A stretch of DNA of 64,000 nucleotides from Lucifuga dentata (Eukaryota > Chordata > Actinopteri > Ophidiiformes > Bythitidae): NCBI GenBank assembly GCA_014773175.1, contig VXCM01000265.1:223501-287500 (forward strand). Reading direction: 5' to 3'. Below the pieces are notes generated by a model. The model searched no databases. It had not been told where the DNA came from and saw nothing but the letters and a program-made list of their open reading frames with translations. Shown here piece by piece: positions 48,546-62,200 of this stretch. How positions within the stretch are numbered: position 1 is the stretch's first letter; every line of letters starts with the position of its first letter. Made by a program: the position numbers and the translations under genes.

Positions 48546-49470
48546 ATATAGGTTTGTGCTGTATTTAACATTTATAAAACATAGTTATCTAAGCTCTTAA
48601 GTCTTTGGACACATTGTTGGCCCAGCTGTGTTATTATTAATATTTTTATTGAAAATGTCTCTTCTGCTCTGCTGTCCCTTGTCTTTTGCACAGCGGTTAG
48701 TCAGAAGAAACAAACTCCTCTCTTAGTGCGTGGAAGGCCCACACGCGTCCTAAACTGATGTAATGACGGTGAAAGGGAGCAATTTCCATTTTTACCCACA
48801 TCATGGTGGCTGTGCTCGGAGGTCCCCGGTGGAAGGCAATTTATCATGTGCCCCTCCCCCAGGCTCTGTCACTGGAGGAACAGGCAGGCACATGTGTGCA
48901 TGAATTACCAACCCTCCCACCTACCCAGCCCTCCCTCCCACTCCCACTGTGGAGATCTGACACAGAGAAGAGAGAACGTGGGGGATTAAAGTATGTAGGA
49001 GTNCTCCCACTGTGGAGATCTGACACAGAGAAGAGAGAACGTGGGGGATTAAAGTATGTAGGAGTATTGAAGTATATATTCACTTTGTCCATCAAGGCCT
49101 AGACGTGCTTTGATGGTCTCCAGAACCAAATATCAGTGAGAATAGAGCACAAACAACCATTTATGGAAAAATCATATATTTTTCAGAGGTTAAATTTTTG
49201 AAACAAAAGTTGAAAAATACAGTTTAAGCAAGTTGTTTTTGCAGAATGGTTTTTACAAAGCTGGTCACTGTACATTGATCTTATTAACTAAATGGGTATG
49301 TGAGGGTCTTGAAAGACCAAAGTTCGATAAACAGGTTTTAGTGAGGCAAAGCCTCAAATCTGGCACAGGAAACATTAACACCGTCAGGTCAAGGGCAGCT
49401 TTAACATGAAATCTGGGTCTTTCTATGCAAAATGTGTAAACATGGTGAGACGGGAGTGTATTAGATTTTC
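48546..49470. other. Downstream of znf503, gene-free
   Basis: Includes the 62-nt duplication around N49003 (assembly effect). GGACCATATAGG at 48540 resembles the end of a TTAA element but has no partner. Nothing else is recognised. Confidence 0.5.
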
Positions 49471-49474
49471 TTAA

Positions 49475-50043
49475 AGGACCATACCTTTGAATTTTGCATG
49501 TTTGAGCCCAATAAATACAATCTGCATACATGTTCCTTTACTGCCAGCCATTTTCCAAAACATACAACTGGAGCGGTAAATTTTAGATTAGTTTTTCCTG
49601 CCTTCTAGACTCCCATTGGTTTCAGTTCATTCCAGTACGCTATTATAATCAACTTGTAGAGACTTGAAACATGCAGTTTTTTTTATTTTTTTATTTTTTT
49701 ATTTTTATTGTTTTGTCAAAGCAAGGTAATTTTAGCATTTCAACAAAGATTCAATGTGGAGATACACAGGAGAAATTATTTATCTCCACCTGGGAATATA
49801 GTTTCAGGAGAACGCTGCTTTTATTAAGAAATTAAAGTGGCCGTTCCCTCTACTAAATATGTTTTGCAGTGGAAACAGTGAATTTTAAGGTGGGTGTATT
49901 ACATGAACATTTGATTTTGAAATATTAGGGGATTTGGCAAAAAAATACAAAAAATAAAATACGATTTGGAAAATGGCTGTCAGTAACATAAGGTATGGAG
50001 GTATCTGTTGGACTTAAATATGCAAAATTATCTATATGGTCCT
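49475..50043. mobile_element. TTAA-type inverted-repeat element, copy 6
   Basis: 569 bp with exact TTAA flanks (49471-49474 and 50044-50047). The left arm has TTTGCATGTTTGAGCCCAAT and the right arm ends TATGGTCCT. It lies about 2.5 kb downstream of znf503 and contains a T-rich run near 49677-49710. Confidence 0.82.
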
Positions 50044-50047
50044 TTAA

Positions 50048-53000
50048 AGTTGTAAGAAAAAAATTTCTATCAATATGCCTCAGGCTAAATTAATTTTAGA
50101 TTGTCTCATGTAATATGTACTCATTTAAGATCACTGTCAACTATTCCAAAAATTTAAAAACACTATTCTGTAACATATTCATTTATATCTTCTCTGGTCA
50201 AGATCTAGCAGCCACCTTGGATTCTTGGGACATACTTGCATCCTCAAAAAGAGACACTGCAGGAAACCTGGCAGGACATCTGGCAACGGGGGGGTGCCCA
50301 GGACGTGACTCACACACCTAACCCCATATTAAACCCGACTGAATTACCACCACTAAAGCTGTCATTAGTGGGTGTGTGGCACATATAAAGACACGCCGTC
50401 GTCTGCAGTGGCAAGCCTATAGTTTGGGTAACAGCTGTGTCAATAAGGGGAAGCAGCTATAATGTTCAGCCCCATGCCAGACATAAGTCAAAGCACAATT
50501 ATTATCTTTTATGTATGTGTGGTTAGTTTTTATCAGGCTCAGGCGATAAGGTAAAACCCCTGTCTGGTGGGGAAAAAGAGACTTATCAATAATAGCTTTG
50601 TTTTCAGTGTTTACTTTCCATGTTTTATGTGCGCATGTACTTGTAATTATGTTTTACAAGTTAAGATGGCTGCTTTTCAAAACAGTTATTATACAGTACA
50701 TATCTACATTTTTGATACCTTAGAGAATGGTTTCGGTTAGGATTTACGTGTGACGACTTACCTACTACATTACTTGCACTGATATCTCAGCGATGCCTTT
50801 GAGCTCTCATTGCACTAAAAGGTATCATGTTAGCTAAAACACCCAACCACCATTATCTCAGTGTGTGATTTATGGCGATATGGGCTGTTGAGGTGTCCAC
50901 AGCTTTGTGATTGTAGTAATGAGGCCATAAAATGAACAGCATGAAACAAAGCAGGGACTCAGTGGTCATAAACAGATCCACTGCTTCAGGCAAATGACAT
51001 TATCACCCAATCCCTACTAAATCTGCCTGTTATCCCGGAGATTAAAAAAAATCAACAGCCATTGGTCACATGTCATATCCATCAATGCTAAAGCACCTTT
51101 TTCGACAGATTGAGCTTAGAATTCAGTCCCCAACTGAGCGCTGTAATAGAAGTAATTTGGTTTTCAAAATCTGTGCCAAGCCAGACAGGAATCCCTCCCA
51201 GCTCTTCTACATGCAGTTACCCTCCTCATTGATTTACAAATGTAAAGTGCTCATCCAGGTGATGAGAGAAGAGAAATGGCAGTGTTGATCTAGCGATGCC
51301 ACTCAAATCTCTAACCAGTGAGACACTTTCTTGTGCTTAGACAGCCTAATTGAGGTCATTTCTGTCTGCTTTGGGATCTACAGTGCACTGGGATGTTTTA
51401 GTGTTCAGATAATTTGCCCATTTTCTGATTCTGACGAAGAATATTTTATGGAAATGCAACCTTATTCCAGGCACCTTAATGGAGTATGTTGGAGTAGTAT
51501 GCGAGCTGATGAGGTTGTTGTGTGTCACTGATAAATGTAAATAGCAGAGAAAATGTCACAGACGGGCTTGGCTCCAATTTGCTTTTTGTCTTCATTTGAA
51601 ATCACCAAACACTGTGTGTGTGGAGGCCGTTACACCGCACAATCACAAGGTTATCCTAATTGTTTGAAGCTGTTTGAATGCAGTATCAGCCCTTCTTATG
51701 CCGCATGTGTCCTGTGTGTAGCCATCCAGCGGACTATCAATGACAGACTCATCCCACTTAATTTAAGATAAAGGCATTTGCTTCCCAAGTTTCTTTGACA
51801 GGTTGCGGTTTCAGTCTACCACATAATTGCCATCTTTTGCTGTTCTCTCCCTTCTATGAGTAAGTCCTGATGGTGTCACTGGCCTTACATGACAGCGTAT
51901 GATGTCATTTCCATGGGTGTGGGCCATCAATTACCATGACTCACATGCTAACTAAATGCGTAAAACCAGATCTTTGAATGAAGATGTCTTCATTGGTCGA
52001 TAATAAAAAAAAAAAAAAAANAAAAAAAAAAAAAAAGAACAGATATATATTTCTGCTTTTGATTATTCAAAATCTCTTCCAGGGATTGTTCAATGAAAAC
52101 ACATCAGGAATAATTTATAACTGATCATTTCATGCAAGATGAAACAAATCCATTAATTTATAAAATATACTGGTGACAGCCTGCAGGTTAGGGCTTGGCT
52201 TACAACAGGAGGGTGTCCAAAATGGTATCTTTTAATTGTAATGCCGGGGCAATCATTTTGCTAAATGGCACCCATTCCTAAATATTCTTAATAGCACCCT
52301 TGTCAACAGCACATGTCACATGGCTTCAGACGGTTGCCCAAATTTTTGATTTTAAGTAGTCACACTGTATCATCTATGGTGGGCACATGTAAAAACTATG
52401 TAAAATGACTGTAAAAATAAAAGAAAATCAACTGAAAGTAGAATCTGGCCCATCCACATACAAATAGACACCACACAAATACATTAAAATAAGGCTCTAA
52501 ATAGTCTTGCTGATAAGAAAAAAAAATTATAATCCGTTTACTGGTGCAAATAATTATTTTATCTTGAGTAAAAGAGTTTAGAGGCTAAGCTCCAACATCA
52601 ATACAGAAGCTACTTGAGTTGTAGGTCACTTGCTTCATTCAACATTATGCAGGTTCACCCTCAAATTCAGGGCCAGCAAGTCATATTTTTGCATGTTATC
52701 ATACAGTTAAGTTAATATATTGTAAAAATGTAACTACTGTGGATGTAGCTTCAACTCTTGAGTCTATTTTTGTTTATTGTGAGTGAGAAATTCATAGGAG
52801 AGATACTATTCATGCCACTGAAAGTAGCCTCAGTAATCTACAGAGACGTGTAGCCTCAAGACATTCTGTGCTTTAAGAAAGGGTGTGATACTTTCGGCTT
52901 TTTGATTTTGTCTTGACTAGAGAAGCTATCGCCATGGCTTGATCCACCTACGCAAGAAACTAATATCTGGATGCTGCAAAGTCAGACACATTCTCTGAGG

Positions 53001-53729
53001 GGTGTTCAAAGAAAATCACAAAGGGAGGAAGGAAAAAATCGCAAGGCAAGTTGAGGTAAAGTGAATATAACTAAAAGTTAGATTACGAAACTTCATGTCA
53101 GTATTTTTTTCTGGTAGTGGCGTATATGGGGTTTGAGATTTGGGAGGTTGGATCGTGAGAGACGTCGGCTATTATCCAGCTGAAGAAGCAACAACCATAA
53201 TAAGCGATATTTACATATTTAATGGAAGACACTTGTGATAATTTTCTGCTGGTTATGCAGCCAATATCCCATCTACTATGAGCTCTGTCATGCCTTTGTT
53301 TTTTTTTTTTAAATCCACATTGGCCTTGTTGCCTCAAAGTCCTATTTTTCTCAAACCAAGGGCACCATAAGGTTAAACTTGGCCCTTTAAAAACATCAAT
53401 ACTGGATATTTTGGTTTGTAGGGACTTACATCTAGTGCCATCTTTCAGTGCCAAAGCAGAAAGTATAGCATACCAAAGTCAGAGGGAAAAGGTTGGGGAT
53501 GGTAGTGTGCATACAAAATGTTCCACATGGACTCTGAAGAGCTGGATTTGTGTCCCGTTGATCAATGATCAGTGGTGTTTTGGTTTTTTTTAATATTCAG
53601 TGTTCAACTGTCTTATTTTCCAAAATATAACAGTATTGTTGCCACTGCAAAATGGGAGTGGATTAGGAATGAAAAACAGCCCTGTTTGCTTTGTTCCAAT
53701 TCAAGGATTAAACTGTTTTAATGCTGCAT
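50048..53729. other. Gene desert downstream of znf503
   Basis: Unique sequence with a candidate regulatory block at 51060-51300 and an A run with N52021. No gene or RNA is visible. Confidence 0.5.
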
Positions 53730-54075
53730 TTATCCTTTGTCCAGTTTGGTTCACTGAGGGAAAAAAAAATTCCAAATGAACCAAAATATATCAACAAAAG
53801 CCATTTAAAAGTGCTTGTTCTGCTCACTGGTCAGAAATGTCTGTGGGCGGGACCAAAAAAACCAAACCAGGAGGAATTTTACTAGGCTAGGAGCTAAATA
53901 ATATGGAACAGAATTGGCATAGGTTCCTCATCGTTATTATGCCAAAATTGAATAGTTCTGGATAACAGCAGATTGGAGCACATATTAAGCACGATGACAT
54001 GCTAACTTTCAACATCTGAAGATGCGTAAGGTAAGCTTATGTTGCAAACTTTCCACAGCATCCATTTGATGTAAT
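53730..54075 (+). repeat. Two-copy dispersed repeat, copy B
   Basis: Partner of 34538-34970, sharing GGTCAGAAATGTCTGTGGG at 53829-53847, TTGGAGCACATA and TCCACAGCATCCATTTGAT at its end. Indels are frequent, so both copies are old. No coding potential. Confidence 0.65.
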
Positions 54076-56450
54076 CTGGGAAATCAAAGGTGTAGCTTAA
54101 TCTTAACTGCATGCACTAAACCTCAATCGATTGACAGATCAAAAGATCACCTTGGAGTTGGTTCAGCACTAGCTTGGATCATTTTCACATAACGAAAGTA
54201 CCAGTCCACAGTTCTTGGGATTGTTAAGTGAGGACCCGAGTGCAATTGTTGTGTTCATATCACCAAATCAACTGAATTTAGGGGGTAAACGCTCCAGAAT
54301 CTGGAACAAATGCTCCAAATGAGCTAGGTACAAAAACGCCCTTATGGTGTCCCCATCCTTAGTATCTTCTTTGTATTTGTCTCCATTGCACTGATAAGCA
54401 GCATTTCCCATCTCAGCAGCTGTTGAGAGGGGAAATCAGACACAAACTTTTAAAGAATCATGTGGGGACATGATTCTTTAATGGTTCTTTATGTTCTGCT
54501 GGTACCCTTCAGCACCATTATCCAATTTAAGAACCACCAAAGACCCAGAACGTTCTGTATATAGAAAAAAGGAAGTGTACACTCTGCTCTGATATTCTCC
54601 AGAGTTTCCTGCTTAGAGCCAAGTGTGAAAAACAGTAATATATAACACTTATGTGATTTATGAGAGCTATATTTATCACATTGATATAAACTATTCAGCT
54701 ATTACCAGCCTCCACATTACTCCAGCAATTCATTCATGTCAGTGGACCAAACAATTCCCTCCCCTCGACTCCACCAACCCCAAACCAAACTACTTCTCCC
54801 TGCCTGGGCACACATGACTTTCAATAGAGACTTCTCCAAGGAAATAAGAGGAGAGAGGACATTTCTCAACTCATCCACATGCAGTAAGTGATGATGCTGC
54901 GATGTATCACACATTGATCTGAGACATTTGGGGGAGCGGAGCGTATTAAGAAGGGAGCGCAGGAGACTAATGGGCCTGACTGGGAGACAAATTGGGCCAG
55001 ACATACAGCAACACGGCCCCAGGAAATATGGGGGCCCACATCACTTTTATTGCTTTAATGCATTTTAGTGTTAACTGTGAAATTGAACCTCAGATTACCT
55101 CCAATCCATTTGTTGTTTCTCTTTTTGTTGTCTTCTACCTCTCAGAAGGTGCCGACAATGTAGTGAAACATCATAGCTGAAACATGCTGAACCAAGCATG
55201 TTTCTTCATTTTTCTTTTGCTTAGTTAGAATAGAAGGCTATATTATTGTGCAAAACTTAAAATTTAAGCAAGGCTGTTTGGTATTGCTTAGCAGGCGATA
55301 TGATTCTGGGGACATCATATAATATATGACATCAATAATATATACAATATGCAGTATAGTCCTTAAGGGTGCTTTCACATGATTAGCAATTAGCAGCACA
55401 CTGAGCTGGGCATTCCATTATTGTCCCCTGGAAGTTGAGCGATGGAACCTTGAGCGACATGAGCCATTTGGATTCTGCCCTCTGCGCTCAAAGTTGAAAC
55501 ACATTCAACTTTGATGCTTCTGTGATCTTTCTAATGTGCAAAATGTGATGTAAGCAGAGGCAACATAACAATGAAGGAGAAGCTCATAACCCATGTAGAG
55601 CATTTTCCAGAGTTGTACAACACAAGTTATGCATGACAAAATGTCAGCCGTCAGACAGGGCTACCATGTTTGTAAACTGGCATATAAAGTCATAACGGCT
55701 GTGTCTACCCCCGGCGCTTCTTGATGATGCACATTGCTACGTTGCTACTTGGCTCAATGCACTGATCAAAAAACAGGGTATTGAAAGTGTAGGTAGCAAG
55801 GTAGTAGATGCACCAGTCACTCTCCACAGCACAAATACTGCTTATCGTGTAAAAGCATCCTAAGAACTTTTTGCTATTCCAGGCCAGTAGGGGCACGCAA
55901 TGGTCACAACTTAAGTCCTCTAAATCAGAGCTGGAAGGAATATGGAGAATTTTGTGTTTATTCAACAAATGCAAAGTTTAGATGTGTTGCTCCAACAGCA
56001 GAGGAAGTGGTAAATTAACTAAAACAAAAGTCGAGCTCCGCCGACTGCCCCTCAAAGGTCACACAACCAGCCACTGAAATTCAAACCAGTTATGGCCAGG
56101 GGGAGGTATCAGAAGTAGAAAAAACAAAAGACAAAATTTCACATTGGGGGCTTGCACAAAGAACTCAAAAAGACCCTGAATCGTGATGTCTTGAGCGTTG
56201 TAAGACATCTTTTTGCCCTGAAAGCTCTACTTCATAAGTAATATAACCTATATTTCACCGATATTGAGAAGAACAATAGATAACAAATACAGAAGTACCT
56301 ATAAATCAGTTTTTGGTGTCACTGTGTTTTGTGGGCCCATGTTTTGTTTTGACAGTAACTTATCTTGTCATTAAAGTGTGTTACTCTAAAAGAGATGCAA
56401 TAGATTTCACAGTATACCGTAAGTAAACTGATTCATTTGTGGGCACGCAC
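54076..56450. other. Gene desert downstream of znf503
   Basis: 54890-55110 is an even-composition candidate regulatory block. 55340-55380 contains AGTATAGTCCTTAAGG, possibly the end of another decayed TTAA element. No gene is visible. Confidence 0.5.
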
Positions 56451-56552
56451 CTGAGCCCCATACAGGGTGGAGTCATGCTGGTGGGAAGTCTCTGTGTCTC
56501 TGTGAGTGGAACATGTACTCCTCTGAGGGTCATCTTCATCCGTCCAAATGTC
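56451..56552 (-). CDS. Unassigned candidate internal exon (102 nt)
   Basis: Read on the - strand, a pyrimidine tract TTCTTCTTTCTCTGTCACAG precedes 56552, and CAG|GTGCGT follows 56451, so both splice signals are strong. The 102-nt segment is open in two frames. The phase-0 frame reads DIWTDEDDPQRSTCSTHRDT followed by 14 more residues ending LYGAQ, an acidic, Ser/Thr/His-rich low-hydrophobicity stretch with no cysteine/zinc or membrane pattern. A length divisible by three suits an in-phase internal exon. I do not recognise the family and find no partner exons nearby. It could be an exon of a neighbouring gene with long introns, an exon of a non-coding transcript, or chance. Confidence 0.35.
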
Positions 56553-56939
56553 CTGTGACAGAGAAAGAAGAAATGTGCTTTAGTCTTTATATTCCTGATA
56601 CAGCTATAAAGACAATCAGATGGACAGTCTTAACAGCTGCACACCATGCAAACGCGTTAGCCTGTAAGCTGTTATTGTCCGTGGCAGTGGACATACGGAA
56701 CACTTTATGTAGTGAGTTTGACTGGAGTGAAGTTGTTACAATAGCACGTCGGGACAATTTCCATCATCATTTTCTCGTTTCTTTCATTTGGATGTAATTC
56801 AGAGTACACATAAAATGTGTCAGATGAAAGCAGAAGGGGCACTCAAAATAAAGAAGCTAAGCTTTTGTACATGGTCAGCATGTATTTAAAATACACAGAT
56901 TTAAATTTTATGTGTTAGCTTCCCCAGAGATAAAATTAA

Positions 56940-57601
56940 AGGACCATACCAGCCAGTTTGCATGTTTGAGCCTAATATATGCAATTTTCATACATGTTAA
57001 GTTACTGGCAATCATTTCCCAAAGCATACTACAGAAACGGTGAATTAAAAAAATTTTCCTACCTCCCAGACCGCCATTGGTTTCATTCTGGTACGCTATT
57101 AGAATCAACTTGTTGATACTTGAAACATTCTTGGGATAGGTAATCCATCATCGCCAACAAGACATATATTCAAGTTTTGTTTGAAGTTATGTAATTTTAG
57201 CATTTAAGTGCAATAAAAACCAGGGAGTGATCTGAAAATGCTTCCTGTTGTCAGGCACTTGAATGCAACACTACAGAACATTTTCAGATAACTCTGTGCT
57301 TTTTATTGCACTTAAATACTAAAATTAGCTAACTTCAAAAAACAAACAAAAAAAAAACAACCCTTGTTCGCGATGATGGATTACGTATCCCAAGAACGTT
57401 TCAAGTATCAACAAATTGATTTTAGTAGCATACCAGCATGAACTGAAACCAATGGAGGTCTGGAAGGTAGGAATTTTTTTTTTTTTTTTTTTTTTAATTC
57501 ACCATTCCAGTAGTATGCTTTGGGAAATGACTGTCCGTAACGTTACATGTATGAAAATTGAATATAGCAGGCTCAACATGCAAAATGGACGGTATGGTCC
57601 T
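56940..57601. mobile_element. TTAA-type element, copy 7, long fold-back palindrome
   Basis: Exact TTAA flanks at 56936-56939 and 57602-57605. The left arm (56940-57229) and right arm (57290-57601) are inverted copies of each other over nearly their full lengths, for example CATTTAAGTGCAATAAAAA against TTTTTATTGCACTTAAATA. The centre itself pairs, ATCTGAAAATG at 57230-57240 with CATTTTCAGAT at 57279-57289. It carries no coding capacity. Confidence 0.85.
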
Positions 57602-57605
57602 TTAA

Positions 57606-58657
57606 GAGAAATTGTAACCAGAAACACGTGTTTTTTCTTATTCTTCCCAAACCTCCCAGAGTCTTATTCTAATGCTTGGGAATCATATTTAATGGATTGA
57701 CTGACTTCCACTAAGAGTGTGTGAGGACCTCAGTAAAACTCACACAAAATAAGCATCAGTATATGTGCAGGTCTAAAATATGATACAACACAAAGGTATT
57801 TTCATATAACTCCGAGTACAGTCAACAAAATATCATAACTGCAAACTGTAACGGCACTCTAGCGTAAACATATCCTCTTAAACTCTTCATTCAAACCAAA
57901 CAATAATCAAGACAAATATGTATGTAAATTTACATACAGATTAAGCAAAAATAAAGGCTAACCAATACCAGAATTTTGAATCCGATACGATATTGTTGTT
58001 AGAGTAAAAAAAAAAAAAATAAGATGCTGCTGAACTGCTCCCTAGAAGTTGCACAATACACAAGAGCCCTGCAGTGTCTCTGATGTAGAGTTGTATAATA
58101 GTTAATTGCTTTTTCAGATGAAATTGTGCAGATGGCATAAACTCAGCACACTCACAGCCAATCAAAAAAAAATAAACCGATGAAATCTACTGAAAATGTA
58201 AAAACAGAAAACTGTCACAAAAGATGATTCTCAGCAGAAAGAAAAAGAGGGAAAGACAAGCGAAGGAATTTTTTTTTTTTTTTTTTTGAAACCTTGGGTA
58301 AATAAGACGAACCAGACATTGAACATCCACGTAATAACTGATGTTATGACTTGGCATTTGCTCTGACATGCATCTGAGACGGGAACATTAAAAGATATCC
58401 ACTATTTGACAGGTATCACAGTTCCCCCAGGCAAGAAGGATTCTCAGTTTGATGAGTGTGTCAGTCACAGTGAAGCCTGTCGACAAGCCAGATCTCAAGC
58501 ACCGACGTTCAGGAATAACTCCAGCCTCAAAAATTACAAATGGAATATTTGAATAGCTCTGTAAAGGAAAAACTGATTATGGCCAAACTCTAAAATGTTT
58601 AGCATGGAATGCTCAGACTTTTTTTTTTTTTTTANTTTTTTTTTTTTTTTTAAATAA
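57606..58657. other. Gene desert, unannotated
   Basis: AT-rich, with T runs at 58269-58287 and 58620-58651 (N58635). Nothing else is seen. Confidence 0.5.
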
Positions 58658-58661
58658 TTAA

Positions 58662-59070
58662 AAGGACCATACTGGTGATTTTGCATGTTTAAACCCAATA
58701 AATACTACCCACATAATGTTATGTTACTGCAAACCATGCATGGAAGGTAGGAAAAACAATCTGAAAATGTAGTACACTTTAAGAGATGGTTGGTGTAAGA
58801 GCCAAAATAATAATATAAATGTTAAGTAAATATAGTTGAAATTATTTGCTAAAAAGGCAGTAATATTTAAATGTTGATAGTGTTGATAATATTTCAGTAA
58901 GTATGATATATTTGTTTTAGTAAAATTGCTCCTTTTCCTTTAATGATGACGTCATAATTGTTAAGTCGGTCAGTTTGGAGTTAGTTGTCTATGGAGCAAC
59001 ACAGTTTCTTGACCGAGCGAGACTGAGAATGAGAATGAAAATCTTTCTGTAACTTGTAACTTTATTTTTC

Positions 59071-59101
<31 letters not shown>

Positions 59102-59286
59102 GAGTAAACGTTTTGAAATGGAGTTACTGGTTCCTGAAGATTTATTTTCGCGTCAGACTTACTGCTTGACACGGACCCTAACTCAGTAGCTGCACAGGAA
59201 AAACGCTGCTGCAGTTGGCATTAACGTAACGGGTATGTGGGTAGTATTTATTGAGATCAACCATGCAAAACCACAAGTATAGTCCT
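58662..59286. mobile_element. TTAA-type element, copy 8, divergent interior
   Basis: TTAA flanks (58658-58661 and 59287-59290) and recognisable terminal words (GGACCATACTGGTGATTTTG, AGTCCT), with one extra A at the left end. The interior, including a T run at about 59069-59100, does not resemble the other copies, so it is a different subfamily or a composite. Confidence 0.65.
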
Positions 59287-59290
59287 TTAA

Positions 59291-62200
59291 CAAAGCTTTC
59301 TTCACTTAACCATTAATGCCACAAAGTGTTTCAAGTCAGTACTCCTCTTCATCATATTTTAGACTGAACTCATTTTTTCCATTTATGATGCACTAGAGAG
59401 TTTTTCTGCTTTCCTCATTCTTTGAAATAACAATGCGGAGAATCATTGATTTGAAACACAACATAAGCCACTGCACGCCCTGCACATAAGCTCAATAGAG
59501 GGCCATTGTACAAATTCCCAAAATGGATCATTCATAATCACCTTCAATAAATTAGTTGTGACTGAAGTTGACAGGGCTGCTGAGAGACGTTGGACAACAC
59601 CAGGTTTTTAAATGCCAAGTGTGTATAGTGGCTCCATATGCATTTTTCACTCCAGCATGTGCCATGTTCAGTATATGACACTCAAACTGATTAACGAGCA
59701 TCTCCCAACTAAATAATTTACAGAGATACCTCTCTCTGTGCTTTTAATGGTTGTTGTATGGACCTGCATGCCTTTAAAATGTTTCATAAGCAAGCGGCCA
59801 TATGCTTGGATGGATGGGAGGCGCCTCGCTGCTGATTAATAAGCCGCTCTGTTCTTCGCAGCAAACGGTATGAAGCACTGCTGAGCTCTATTCCAACGTG
59901 TTGTGTGTGAATAGGTAATAGACTGATCTGATGTAACCTGCAGAAAAATATATCTGTTTGAAATTTTGATGCATGATTTACCCTCAGTGCTCACATGGGA
60001 GCGCTGCTATGAAATATGAAGGGTTCTGTTTTAGCCAAATGTTTGTGTTTTGTCAGTCTAAATGTCTGTTCAAAGAAACATACAGCAAGTTCTTTGTGGG
60101 AGTCCAGTCTACGATCAGCAAACAAAGCCAAAGAGCATTATTCATTACTATGTCATTGAAACTTCATTTCATGGTTACCGACCATCAAAAGGCTTTGTTC
60201 TCTTCAATATAACTTTCCATTAATGTATAATCCAGCAGTCCACTGAATATTGAGCATATTCTTTTTGAAATGTGAACAATTAATCATCCAAGTGTTTGCA
60301 TTGTGGAGCACCTGTTGATTATGCTCTTAGAAAGGAAATGAGCCGGCTTTTTCTTTTGATAAATGCACACTTCTTCACTACTTTACCAGTGCACAATCAT
60401 GAGTGGCATTAATGTTATAGATGAGGGCTGATTGATAAATTCCGAGCCTGACACAGAAGTGATCAAGGATTGTTATATTTGTTGTAAAATTTGTCATTAA
60501 ATTACAAGTTCCAGAGGTAATCAAGGTTTTGTGAGTCATATTAAAACCTAATTTGGCCCCTCAGAGTTCTCCCATTTACAAACACAAAAAGGACTTAAGG
60601 CAAAACCCATATGATGATGTCATATCCACTGCGGAGGATTTGTTTTGGACAGCCAAGAAAAGACTTTCATGAAACTGGGATTAAATTTCTCCAGCATGTT
60701 TGGCAAATTGTGTTGAATTTGAAGATTATATTGAAATATAAATAACTGCAAGACCTCTAAGTTTGAGCTTTCTCTGCTAGGCTCAGAATTAATCAATCAT
60801 AACTGTGGGCAGTAGGGAAATTTGGGGGTCCATTGCGTGCTAAAGAAATGAAGTTAAAATCACTGTTCTGAGTGCAGAAAGTTATACAATTCAGTATTAA
60901 AGTGGATATATGAAACTGATTTCCATGTTCTTATTTTCCTTTTAGGGATCTATTTTGAAACATTTCCAATGAGTCTGTGGGCACTGAGTGAAAATAGGCC
61001 CTTTTAGATACTGTCCTGAAAAGCCTGCTCATCTGTGATTGGCCGGCTGGACAGAGACTTGTTTGCTCTTCTTGTAATTCATGGGAACGTCTAACCATTT
61101 CTGTTACTGCTTACATCAACATATTACTACTGTAAGCATAACAGATGCGTTCAGGGCAGTTAAGGAGCAATGGGTTTGTCAATGTTCATCATTTACTAGT
61201 GACTATATGACACTATAAAAACGAGGGAAAACTAGCAGTGTCCCCTTTAAATCAACAACAAAGACTATAAGCGACTCCAAATTACAAACTCTTACTGGCT
61301 GCAGAGTTTGCAGCCTAGCATGTGTCTATTTAGGGGTCAGTGACATGAAAATGTTTTGAGAACTGCTTTAGACAGTCCAAATCTGCAGGGAGGCAGCCTG
61401 TATTTTCCAGTTCAGAGCTCCACACACTCAGCAGGGTTTCGACAGGTTGAGTGCTTGCGTGCTTTCGCTCTGAAACGGTATAACAATATCCCCTTGTTCT
61501 GGTGAAAAAGAAGAGAATCTATGTGACAGCTGTGAACAAATTTGAAGCTGGTGGGGAAGTCAACCATGTGAGATGCAAAAACTTTTTTTTTTCCTATAAA
61601 TCTCGTGAACTTCAAAGCTGTAATTGCTAATTTGAGACAGATTGTCTCATGGTAAAGTGCTTCACTGTCTGTCAGTACGCTGATTAGTTCGACGTGATCA
61701 TATATTTGACTGAAAATATATCACGCATCATATCGACTTCACAGGCAACTTCACAGCTATGAAGATAACCAGAAAGCTGTTTTTAAATAGTAAATATTAT
61801 TTTTACATCACTCATGATCTATTTTTGATTGAGTTCCTGGTTCGCTATGTAAGCAAAACCAAAACCTTTTTTTCCCCCTTAAATTTAAAATCTAGGAAAA
61901 TAGAAAATTTTTATTAAAGTACACTTTTTTTCTGCACTTGTTTATAAAAAAATTCTAGAAGTCAAATGAAGACTAATTTTTTTTATCTCTCTTTCTATCA
62001 AAACAAAACAAAAAAGAAAAAAACAAAAAAAAAGGGGGGGTTTTTTAAAAGCTTTTTTTTCTTCTTTTTTTTTTTTTAAAGGTGTCATTTCTTGGTTACG
62101 GTCCTGGCAGATGTCAAGATTTTCACAAGCTAAAATTTGCCATCCTGTCTAATAAAGCATTTTTTTCCGTGTAGCTGTTTAGGTGATGAATAAAAGCCAA

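Noticed and set aside
48803..49102. Frame with an internal exact peptide repeat
   Set aside because: The repeat is the duplicated contig end around N49003.
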